This document shows, piece by piece, positions 9,178 to 16,178 of a DNA stretch of 64,000 bases (positions are counted from its first letter, which is position 1; each line of letters opens with the position of its first letter). A model generated the notes under the pieces. That model did no database searches, was not told the DNA's origin, and worked only from the letters and a program-made list of their open reading frames with translations. The stretch is from Thermodesulfobacteriota bacterium (GTDB lineage Bacteria; Desulfobacterota_D; UBA1144; Nemesobacterales; UBA2774): contig DAOKYU010000004.1 of assembly GCA_035325995.1 (NCBI GenBank), positions 62,001 to 126,000 of the forward strand, given 5' to 3'. Made by a program: the position numbers and the translations under genes.

Positions 9178-10182
9178 TTACTGACCGCCGCCGCCAAGCG
9201 CCGCAAGCCTTTCCCTCGCCGTAGCGGCATAACCCGCGTACTGACCCTGTTCGAGGGACATTTCGAGAAACTTCCTATAATACATTATAGCCTGCTGGGC
9301 ATTATTTTCCCTGTCGTATCCCTGTGCTATGAAGAAGTAGGAATCCGGGTAGTTCGGATTGAGCGTGATGGCCTCCTTCTGGCGGGCGATACTCTGATTG
9401 AGCTGGTTCATGTAGAAGTAGGTGATCCCGAGGTTCATGTACGCCGGCGCGTATTTGGGATTGAGCTGTATCGCTTTCTGATACTCGTCGATCGCCGCGT
9501 TGTAGTTACCCTGGGTCCTCAGCACGGTGCCGAAGAGGTTGTGGATCTGCGCCGAGGGAGCTATTTCGGCGGCCTTCCTGAAATACTCGCTCGCCTGGCC
9601 GTAGGAGCGCTTCTTGTAGAAGTAGGCGTTCCCGAGGCCTATGTAGGCGGGGATGTATTCGGGATCGAGCTCGATGACCTTTTTGATTTCGGGCGAATCG
9701 GGATTCTCGCCGCTCGCTGCCCAGAGAACGTAAAGGGCTTCGGGGTTGTTCGGGTTCTGAGAGAGAACTTTTTTCGCCGTGGCTATGGCCTCTTTTTCCC
9801 AGCTTAGATGAAGGTAGTTGTAAGCGAGCGCAATCTGCGTCTGTTCGAGATTCGGGCCGAGCTCGAGCGCCTTCACTATATTCTTGTACGCGAGATTGTA
9901 AAACTCTTCGTAGTCTTCCTTGACCTGATACCTGTAAGAACCCATGAACGAATATACTTCGCCGAGGCCGGCGTATGCCGCCGCGTCCTTGGGGTTGGCC
10001 TGAATCGCGCGGTTGTAAAGCGATATGGCTTCCTCGAATCCTTCCGGGGTGAACTTAAGGAACGCCTCTCTCGCCTGCTTGTCCAGCGCGGCCGCATCCT
10101 CGGCCGAAGCCGGCAATGCGGCAAGCTGCAAAACCCCGAAAACGGCGGCGGGGAGCAGCAGATAAAGAATGAATTTTCTCAT
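9178..10182 (-). CDS. exported TPR-repeat protein
   Basis: A 334-residue protein with a signal peptide (ending near PASAED, residue about 27) and tandem tetratricopeptide repeats over the rest. Repeat signatures such as NPKDAAAYAGLGEVY, NPNNPEALYVLW, DPEYIPAYIGLGNAYF, NPKYAPAYMNLGITYFY and NPNYPDSYFFIAQGY recur about every 34 residues. It would act as a periplasmic protein-protein scaffold. ATG 10182 is used because GGAGGT sits 4 bases before it; a Met four codons earlier overlaps this ribosome binding site. It forms an operon with the upstream lipoprotein (gap about 40 bases) and ends at a strong terminator. Confidence 0.85.
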   Translation of the reverse strand: MRKFILYLLLPAAVFGVLQLAALPASAEDAAALDKQAREAFLKFTPEGFEEAISLYNRAIQANPKDAAAYAGLGEVYSFMGSYRYQVKEDYEEFYNLAYKNIVKALELGPNLEQTQIALAYNYLHLSWEKEAIATAKKVLSQNPNNPEALYVLWAASGENPDSPEIKKVIELDPEYIPAYIGLGNAYFYKKRSYGQASEYFRKAAEIAPSAQIHNLFGTVLRTQGNYNAAIDEYQKAIQLNPKYAPAYMNLGITYFYMNQLNQSIARQKEAITLNPNYPDSYFFIAQGYDRENNAQQAIMYYRKFLEMSLEQGQYAGYAATARERLAALGGGGQ

Positions 10183-10224
10183 CACTACCTCCATGGAATT
10201 TACCCTCAGAAAGATTATAAATTT

Positions 10225-10758
10225 TTACTGGTAAGTCTCAAGTATGTACTTCACTATTTCCTCGGCGAGGCTCTCGTATATATCCTTCGCCATGAACCCG
10301 AGTGAGCTGAAGCCGTTTACCTCCCCCGTTGAAATCTCGTCCCCGGTAGCTTTATTGACGATGGCCAGCTTTATGGTTATGGCAACCTCGCCGAACTTGA
10401 GCGAGCCGCCCTCGAAGGAAACGTCCGAGCTCGGCCTGTATTCGCTTACCTCTCCCAGCACTACAACGGTGTCCGTCGCGGGGATGTTTTCGATCTTGCC
10501 GAACTTCACTTCCTTGAACTTGTTCTTGGATTCGAGTAGCGCCGCCGCCTGCTCGGGGACCTTGGACAGGGCCTCTTCGGGGAAGTTCACTATCTCCGTT
10601 TCAAAATTCTCGAACTGGACGGCCTGGTACTGCTGGAGCTTCGTCGTCGTGGGGGTGAAGTAGGAAGTAGTCTTTATATTGGTGCAGCCCGGGATCAGGA
10701 GCGCGAGCAAAGCCAGCGATAACACAGTAAGACGGACGGAATTATTTGCTCTCCTCAT
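10225..10758 (-). CDS. lipoprotein, DUF4410-like
   Basis: A 177-residue lipoprotein. The signal peptide ends in the lipobox LIPGC (Cys about 25). The mature part has a strand-rich fold with TDTVVVLGEVSEYRPSSD, VAITIKLAIVNKATGDEI and a C-terminal helix (DIYESLAEEIVKYI). The layout resembles DUF4410 or LptE-like lipoproteins, but that is a weak match by eye. AAAGGAGG lies 10 bases before ATG. It is the first gene of a two-gene unit with the TPR protein, so the two may work together in the envelope. Confidence 0.65.
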   Translation of the reverse strand: MRRANNSVRLTVLSLALLALLIPGCTNIKTTSYFTPTTTKLQQYQAVQFENFETEIVNFPEEALSKVPEQAAALLESKNKFKEVKFGKIENIPATDTVVVLGEVSEYRPSSDVSFEGGSLKFGEVAITIKLAIVNKATGDEISTGEVNGFSSLGFMAKDIYESLAEEIVKYILETYQ

Positions 10759-10872
10759 TGAGAACCTGCCTCCTTTGTAAATAAGTACTATAAAATAGCA
10801 TACTTCCCAGATTTGATAAATATTAATGTGGTAAAATCTGTCTTAATGGGGGCCACGGAGGCAGCATGACGC

Positions 10873-10912
10873 ATTTTGTCACGTGTTGCACACGCGTGAC
10901 AAAATATGTCAC
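10873..10912 (+). promoter_or_regulatory. probable enhancer (activator) site upstream of pilin gene 1
   Basis: The block holds two nested palindromes: ATTTTGTCACG (10873-10883) with its perfect complement CGTGACAAAAT (10895-10905), and TGACA-N5-TGTCA (10897-10911). The segment 10886-10912 recurs almost unchanged upstream of the second pilin gene. It lies about 120 bases before the sigma-54 -24 element, the usual place for a bacterial enhancer-binding protein. TGTC cores are reported for PilR of Pseudomonas, so a PilR-like activator is the best guess. Confidence 0.7.
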
Positions 10913-11022
10913 CTAATGCGAGTTTTCGGATCCCGGCATATTCATCGGCGATCTTAATATAGACAACAAACTATCATTGAATAATGGGATGTTATAGAGA
11001 ACGACGCTTCGGGGCGCGTTGA

Positions 11023-11038
11023 TGGCACGGGCTTTGCA
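11023..11038 (+). promoter_or_regulatory. sigma-54 promoter of pilin gene 1
   Basis: TGGCACGGGCTTTGCA matches the sigma-54 consensus TGGCACG-N4-TTGCA perfectly, with GG at 11024-11025 and GC at 11036-11037 separated by exactly 10 bases. Transcription should start near 11049, giving a leader of about 30 bases with AAAAGGAGG before the start codon. Confidence 0.93.
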
Positions 11039-11079
11039 GAGATTCTAATTAAATTCAAATCCGAAAAGGAGGTTTTGAT

Positions 11080-11676
11080 ATGTCACGCAAGGAAATCAGA
11101 CGTAAAAAGGATGAGAAAGGTTTTACGCTCATAGAGCTCCTGGTCGTTGCGGCCATCATCGGCATACTACTCGCGATAGCTATACCCAACCTTATGAAGG
11201 CCAGGATGTCGGCTAACGAGGCGAACGCCAGGAAGTCGATGCAGACCCTCAGGGACGCCGAAGGCGAGTACTTCGAGCAAGACCTGGATAACAACGGGCA
11301 GAGGGATTTTATAGATAATATAGGGAGCTTAAGCGATAGCCCGTCGCTTAGAGCCCCGGACGAGAACGAAAACACCGAAGAGAACGCCCTTATAGACAGC
11401 AGCTTTGAAGGTGCGGTAGCTACAGGCGAAACCGCTGAGTGCACTGATTCCAAGGCGGGATATTGCATAAAATGGGATGAGGCAATAGTAGAGGCTTCAC
11501 AAGATTCCTTCGACGACTTCGGCTGGCAGACCAGTATGACGAGCTACAACAAGACCGGAAGAAGGGACTTCTCCGTGTACGGCGATGGTGCCATCAGGTG
11601 TACCGTAAGCAGCATTGACACCGCAGGTGATCCGGGCGCATTCGATGCTGACCGCGAATCACCGGGATGCGACTAA
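11080..11676 (+). CDS. type IV pilin-like protein 1
   Basis: A 198-residue prepilin. A short basic leader (14 residues) ends in Gly, followed by the classic mature start FTLIELLVVAAIIGILLAIA; prepilin peptidase cleaves after Gly and methylates Phe. The hydrophobic helix is both membrane anchor and filament core. The globular part contains NANARK-type helix residues, an acidic loop (about 65-105), CTDSKAGYC (a likely disulfide loop) and a C-terminal DFSVYGDGAIRCTV strand. It could be a major pilin or a type II secretion pseudopilin. A sigma-54 promoter and an enhancer-like site precede it, and a hairpin terminator follows. Confidence 0.88.
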   Translation: MSRKEIRRKKDEKGFTLIELLVVAAIIGILLAIAIPNLMKARMSANEANARKSMQTLRDAEGEYFEQDLDNNGQRDFIDNIGSLSDSPSLRAPDENENTEENALIDSSFEGAVATGETAECTDSKAGYCIKWDEAIVEASQDSFDDFGWQTSMTSYNKTGRRDFSVYGDGAIRCTVSSIDTAGDPGAFDADRESPGCD

Positions 11677-11720
11677 TACGAAACGTATTTAACCTGTAGA
11701 ATCAAGATATAGAATACGCG

Positions 11721-11754
11721 GGGAGGGATTCCGAAAGGAAGTCCCTCCCTTTAT
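11721..11754 (+). terminator. rho-independent terminator after pilin gene 1
   Basis: The stem GGGAGGGA pairs with TCCCTCCC, extended by TTCC/GGAA across a GAAA tetraloop with one bulged G. It is followed by TTTATTATAT. It separates the two pilin genes into independent transcripts, though leakage is possible. Confidence 0.8.
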
Positions 11755-11800
11755 TATATGTGCCATATTATACTGTGTGAGATACGACAGTCGATGACAT

Positions 11801-11828
11801 TTGCACAGGCGTGACAAAATTTGTCATC
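11801..11828 (+). promoter_or_regulatory. second copy of the enhancer-like site, upstream of pilin gene 2
   Basis: This block matches 10886-10913 at 25 of 28 positions and keeps the palindrome TGACA-N5-TGTCA (11812-11826). Its centre is about 126 bases before the sigma-54 -24 element of pilin gene 2, against 120 for the first copy. Conservation of sequence and distance argues for the same activator. Confidence 0.72.
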
Positions 11829-11943
11829 AGTTTCTGAAGAAGAGGAGCGGAAGCGGAAGTCCGATATCCGCCTGCATGATATAAATCAACAATAGCAGTA
11901 AATTAGAAAATTAGCATAAGACCTAAGGCCCTGGTGACGTTTT

Positions 11944-11959
11944 TGGTATGCAAATTGCA
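11944..11959 (+). promoter_or_regulatory. sigma-54 promoter of pilin gene 2
   Basis: TGGTATGCAAATTGCA keeps the invariant GG (11945-11946) and GC (11957-11958) exactly 10 bases apart, with TTGCA at the -12 element. The predicted transcription start is near 11970. This leaves only about 5 bases before ATG 11976 and 17 before ATG 11988, which bears on the start choice. Confidence 0.85.
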
Positions 11960-11987
11960 ATTATAAAAGCGGGAAATGGTAAAAGCC

Positions 11988-12587
11988 ATGAACAACTTTC
12001 GTAATTCTGCCCGCGACAATGGTTTTACGCTCATAGAGCTGCTAGTCGTGGCGGCGATAATAGGCATCCTGCTTGCGATTGCGATACCCAATCTTTTAAA
12101 GGCCCGTATATCCGCAAACGAGGTAAACGCGAGAAAGGCTCTACAAACCCTGAAGGACGCCGAGTACGAATACTTCGAGCAGGACCTCGACGACGACGGG
12201 ACGAGGAATTTCACTAATTTGATCGGCTCGATGGGAACAGCAGGCTCGCTCAGGGACCCGTCGGGAATGGACGACGAGCAGGACGCCCTCATAGATGCCA
12301 CTTTCGAGTATGCAGTAGTTGAGGATGGAAGTGTAGCGGACTCGGCAGACTGCTTGGATCCTAAGGCGGGCTACTGCCTTTCATGGAGCGGCGACGCGGA
12401 AGCAGACGCGCTTTCGCTCCAGGGCGACTTCGGATGGGAGGCCTCCATGACGAGCGCCAAGGTAAACGGGAGAAAGGATTTCTCGGCCTTCGCCGACAAG
12501 GTCATAAAGTGCACCGTGACGACGCAGGGCTCGGGCGCCGTCGGCACGTTCGAATCCTCGAGGACGGATTCGGACTGCGATGGCTGA
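11988..12587 (+). CDS. type IV pilin-like protein 2 (paralogue of the preceding pilin)
   Basis: A 199-residue prepilin closely related to the gene before it. The leader MNNFRNSARDNG ends at Gly, followed by FTLIELLVVAAIIGILLAIA, nearly identical to pilin 1. The globular part is collinear: EYFEQDLDDDGTRNF, CLDPKAGYC, DFGWEASMTSA, then a KDFSAF strand. An in-frame ATG lies 12 bases earlier at 11976, but it would sit almost at the predicted transcription start, so 11988 is preferred. No strong ribosome binding site is visible for either. The divergent acidic loops suggest two subunits with the same assembly route but different surfaces. Confidence 0.87.
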   Translation: MNNFRNSARDNGFTLIELLVVAAIIGILLAIAIPNLLKARISANEVNARKALQTLKDAEYEYFEQDLDDDGTRNFTNLIGSMGTAGSLRDPSGMDDEQDALIDATFEYAVVEDGSVADSADCLDPKAGYCLSWSGDAEADALSLQGDFGWEASMTSAKVNGRKDFSAFADKVIKCTVTTQGSGAVGTFESSRTDSDCDG

Positions 12588-12679
12588 AGGCGCCGAAGGG
12601 CCGTCCCTGGATTTGGCATCCTCTACTTATAAACTTGTTGCTTCAAAAGACCTGAGGACATATATTTAGTTGTCTCGTT

Positions 12680-13630
12680 ATGTCTGACGCGCTTCGTATT
12701 ACAAATCTCGTAAAGGACTACAAGACCGGGTTTCTCGGCAAGATGACCCGCGTGCTCAGGAACGTGACGTTCTCCGTCGAGAAGGGGGAGATATTCGGCT
12801 TCATCGGCCCGAACGGCGCCGGCAAAACCACCACGTTTAAATCCATACTCGGGTTCGCGAAACCCACGGAAGGAACCATCGAGCTCCTGGGCAGGGATTC
12901 GGGAGACCCCGATGCCAAGCGCAAGATCGGCTATCTCCCGGAGAACCCCTACTTCTACGATTACCTCACGGGAGAGGAGCTACTGATCTACATGGGCGAG
13001 CTCCACGGTCTCGGGCGCAAGTATCTTACGGAAAAATCGGGCGAGCTCCTGGAGAAGGTGAGGATGTCCCACGCCGGTAATGTGCAGATGAGAAAGTATT
13101 CGAAGGGGATGCTCCAGAGGATAGGAATCGCGCAGTCACTCATCAACGACCCCGAGTTCATAATCCTCGACGAGCCGATGAGCGGGCTCGATCCCATAGG
13201 CAGGCGCGAGATAAAGGACCTCATACTCGAAGAGAAGAGGAAGGGGAAGACAATACTCTTGAGCTCGCACATGCTTTCGGACGTCGAGGCGCTCTGCGAC
13301 CGCGTCGGAATAATAATGGGCGGAACGCTCATAAAGACGGGGACACTCGGCGAGCTTTTGAAGGAGATACACACCGACTACGAGATGCACGTCGAGGGAG
13401 CGCCGGAAGAAATCAAGGGAGCGGTAAAGGATATGCCTGTCGAGATGGAGCACAGGGCGGGTTACGTCGTGCTCAAGTTCGACGAGGACATAAGGCGCGG
13501 CGTGATAGAGGCCGTGTCGAAAACGAAGGCCGAAATAATATCGCTCCATCCCGTAAGGAGATCGCTCGAAGGGCTCTTCGTCGAGGAGGCGAAGAAGGAA
13601 AGCCCGGTAAAGGAAGGCGCCGGGGCATAG
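12680..13630 (+). CDS. ABC transporter ATP-binding protein (PilH-like context)
   Basis: A 316-residue ABC ATPase of the ABC-2/drug-resistance type. Walker A is GPNGAGKTT (about 54-62), the Q-loop region is YLPENPYFYDYLTGEELL, the signature is YSKGMLQR, Walker B is FIILDEP, and a switch His lies in LLSSHML. A C-terminal extension (about 235-316) is usual in this class. It pairs with the permease immediately downstream. Placed right after the pilins and before a TPR membrane protein, the set resembles pilG-pilH-pilI of Myxococcus xanthus, an ABC system needed for pilus assembly. That role is inferred from order only. Confidence 0.85.
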   Translation: MSDALRITNLVKDYKTGFLGKMTRVLRNVTFSVEKGEIFGFIGPNGAGKTTTFKSILGFAKPTEGTIELLGRDSGDPDAKRKIGYLPENPYFYDYLTGEELLIYMGELHGLGRKYLTEKSGELLEKVRMSHAGNVQMRKYSKGMLQRIGIAQSLINDPEFIILDEPMSGLDPIGRREIKDLILEEKRKGKTILLSSHMLSDVEALCDRVGIIMGGTLIKTGTLGELLKEIHTDYEMHVEGAPEEIKGAVKDMPVEMEHRAGYVVLKFDEDIRRGVIEAVSKTKAEIISLHPVRRSLEGLFVEEAKKESPVKEGAGA

Positions 13631-13678
13631 TCCCCGTGCAGGCAGCCACCGCTCCGGAAGCACACGACGGAAAACGAG

Positions 13679-14482
13679 ATGAGAAGAATTTTAAGCGTTG
13701 CGCACAACACGTTCATGGAAGCCATAAGGGACAGGGTGCTCTACAGCCTCGTCCTCTTCGCGCTCCTTATGATAGTGAGCTCCCTCGTTTTCGCAAGCAT
13801 ATCGGCCGAGCAGTACAACAAGATAGTAAAGGACCTCGGCCTCACTGCCATATCCGTAATCGGGATACTTATCTCCGTATTCCTCGGCATAGGGCTCGTT
13901 TATAAGGAGGTCGAGAAGAAGACCGTCTACAACATATTCTCGAAGCCCGTGAGGAGGTACGAATTCATACTCGGGAAGTATCTCGGGCTCGGCCTTACGC
14001 TGTTCATTATCACGCTCGGAATGGCGCTCATACTTTTCCTCATCGTCCTTTACATCGAGATAAAATACGCGGGACTCATAAACTTCTATTACGGCGGGCA
14101 CTTCTACGCGGAATTCTTTAACGCGGTCTATTTCGAGTACCTGGAATTCCTGATCGTCATCGGGATTGCGCTCGTCTTTTCGAGCTTCACGACGCCCGTC
14201 ATGAGCGCACTGTTCACGTTCTTCGTTTTCGCCATAGGGAGATTTTCGAGTGACATACGGCTGTTCGCGGAGGAAATCAAAAATCCCGTCACGGCCGTTT
14301 TCTCCGAGGCGGTTTACAGGGTGATCCCGAACCTCGAAAAATTCGACGTCAGGAACGAGGCCGTTTACGGGGGGACCGTAAACCCTGACCTCATACTGTA
14401 TACCACGGCCTACGCCGTCATCTATGCCGCCGCACTCCTGATACTCGCGATAATCATATTCGAGAAGAAAGAATTCAAGTAA
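13679..14482 (+). CDS. ABC-2 type transporter permease (PilI-like context)
   Basis: A 267-residue integral membrane protein with about six transmembrane segments (near 20-40, 57-80, 105-130, 155-172, 178-190 and 240-260). The N-terminus, RRILSVAHNTFMEAIRDRVLY, and the segment GLVYKEVEKKTVYNIFSKPV are typical of ABC-2 permeases that pair with the ATPase class encoded just upstream (48-base gap). The stop codon abuts the next gene's start. What it moves is unknown. Confidence 0.83.
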   Translation: MRRILSVAHNTFMEAIRDRVLYSLVLFALLMIVSSLVFASISAEQYNKIVKDLGLTAISVIGILISVFLGIGLVYKEVEKKTVYNIFSKPVRRYEFILGKYLGLGLTLFIITLGMALILFLIVLYIEIKYAGLINFYYGGHFYAEFFNAVYFEYLEFLIVIGIALVFSSFTTPVMSALFTFFVFAIGRFSSDIRLFAEEIKNPVTAVFSEAVYRVIPNLEKFDVRNEAVYGGTVNPDLILYTTAYAVIYAAALLILAIIIFEKKEFK

Positions 14483-15580
14483 GTGATTGCCGTGAAGAAG
14501 GGTAGAACAACCATATTTGGCCTTATCGCTATCGCCGCGCTCGTGGCGATATCGATACCGTTTCAGGTGAGGATAGACGACATAAGGGGGAAGTTCCGCT
14601 CCGTCGAGGAGAGCCTCTACCTGTCCTCGTCTTCGCTCAGGAAAATATCACTCGGATATACGGAGCTGCTCTCGGACATATACTGGATGAGGGCGATCCA
14701 GTATTTCGGAAGCAGAAAGACAGGAGAGCAGAACCCGGAGCTCCTCTACCATTACTTCGACATAATAACCGACCTCGACCCCCGGTTCGTTAACGCCTAC
14801 AGGTACGGCGGCACGTTTCTCGCCGAGCCCGCCCCGTTCGGGCTCGGTAAGTTCGACATGGGCGTCTCGCTTATGGAGAAGGGGAGGAAGAACAATCCCG
14901 ACAATTTCAGGCTGCCCCTCGAAGAAGCCTTCCTCTACTATTTTTACCCGAAGGACTACGTGAAGGCGGCGGAGCTCTTCCGGGAAGCCGCCCAAAAGCC
15001 CGGTGTCGCCGGGTCGAGGAAGGCGTCGGTGAAGGGTATGGCCGCCGCGGCGCTGGCCAAAGGCGGGAACAGGGACCTCTCGAAGGAGATATGGCAGATA
15101 ATCTACGAAACGAGCCCGAGCGAAGGGAGGCGGAATTTCGCGTCCCGGAACCTCCAGGAAATAGAGACCATGGAGATGGAGGACGAGCTCACGGCGGCGC
15201 TTATCGAATACCGGAAGGATTACGGGAAGCTCCCCGGCTCGGTGAAAGAGCTGGCCGCCGCCGGGTACGTGAAGGGCGGCATTCCCGCCGCACCGATAGG
15301 CGGGGAGTTCGTCGTCGCCCCCGACCTCGGCACCGTGCGGAATACCGAGCTCGCATCGAGGAAGCTGAAGGAGGCGCTCGCGTTCCTCAACTCGAAGGCC
15401 GTCAGGTTCAGGAAGATATACGGCGGGTACCCGCGTGACCTCGGCGAGCTGAAAGCGTTCGTCGAGCAGGAAACGACCGGCGAATTCCCGGAGCATCCGA
15501 TGGGAGAGGAATTCGTCTATGATCCCGCGTCAGGAATAGTCGAATCTGAATGGAAGTACGAAGAAAGTAAGGAGCGGTAA
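14483..15580 (+). CDS. membrane-anchored TPR-like protein (PilG-like context)
   Basis: A 365-residue protein with a single N-terminal membrane anchor (about 8-25) and a long periplasmic, mostly helical part. Segments such as YFDIITDLDPRFVNAYRYGGTFLA and a second block around DYVKAAELFREAA look like degenerate TPR units. Two repeats near the C-terminus (ALIEYRKDYGKLPGSVKEL and AVRFRKIYGGYPRDLGELK) resemble each other. The gene starts with GTG directly after the permease stop codon, so translation is coupled. A role as accessory subunit of the transporter or pilus machine is inferred from position, as for M. xanthus PilG. Confidence 0.7.
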   Translation: MIAVKKGRTTIFGLIAIAALVAISIPFQVRIDDIRGKFRSVEESLYLSSSSLRKISLGYTELLSDIYWMRAIQYFGSRKTGEQNPELLYHYFDIITDLDPRFVNAYRYGGTFLAEPAPFGLGKFDMGVSLMEKGRKNNPDNFRLPLEEAFLYYFYPKDYVKAAELFREAAQKPGVAGSRKASVKGMAAAALAKGGNRDLSKEIWQIIYETSPSEGRRNFASRNLQEIETMEMEDELTAALIEYRKDYGKLPGSVKELAAAGYVKGGIPAAPIGGEFVVAPDLGTVRNTELASRKLKEALAFLNSKAVRFRKIYGGYPRDLGELKAFVEQETTGEFPEHPMGEEFVYDPASGIVESEWKYEESKER

Positions 15581-15584
15581 GCGC

Positions 15585-16061
15585 TCAGGAGATTTCGAGC
15601 ACGATAAACTCCCTCACACCGCCCGGCGCATTGACCACGACTTCGTCGTCTATGCTCTTCCCTATGAGCGCCCTTCCTATAGGAGATGTGATCGAGATGA
15701 AGCCGTTTTCGGGCTCGGACTCGTCGGGGCCGACGAGCTGGTAGGTTACGGTCTCGCCCGTATCGAGGTTTTCGAGCTTGACCGACACGCCGAAGGTTAC
15801 CCTGTCCTTGTTTTTCAGCGCGGCAGGGTCTATGACCTCTGCCCTGCTGAGCTTGCTTTCGAGCTCCTGTATCCTCCCCTCGACGAAGGACTGCCTCTGC
15901 TTCGCGGTTTCGTACTCGGCGTTTTCCGAAAGGTCTCCCAGCGACCTCGCGTATTCGATAAGCTTGATGACCTCCTGCCTTTCGACTGTCTTGAGCCTCT
16001 TCAGCTCCTCCTGGAGCTTCCTGTGCCCGTTCGGCGTCATCGGTACCCTTTCAATCGACAT
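15585..16061 (-). CDS. greA: transcription elongation factor GreA
   Basis: Rescues backtracked RNA polymerase by stimulating cleavage of the 3' end of the transcript. The 158-residue protein has the N-terminal coiled coil (residues 1-75) with the acidic tip segment GDLSENAEYE, and the C-terminal FKBP-like domain ending in SPIGRALIGKSIDDEV and VLEIS. ATG 16061 follows AAGGGAGAG by 6-7 bases. It sits downstream of carB on the same strand, a frequent arrangement, and its stop lies 4 bases from the end of the convergent TPR gene. Confidence 0.96.
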   Translation of the reverse strand: MSIERVPMTPNGHRKLQEELKRLKTVERQEVIKLIEYARSLGDLSENAEYETAKQRQSFVEGRIQELESKLSRAEVIDPAALKNKDRVTFGVSVKLENLDTGETVTYQLVGPDESEPENGFISITSPIGRALIGKSIDDEVVVNAPGGVREFIVLEIS

Positions 16062-16178
16062 AATGCACTCTCCCTTGGCCGGCGTCTCCGGGACGGCCAA
16101 AACCAATGCTCTATAATGTTATAAACCTGGAACCTCGAATAAACCGGGTTGAATAAATTATACAACAATCGGGGATAA

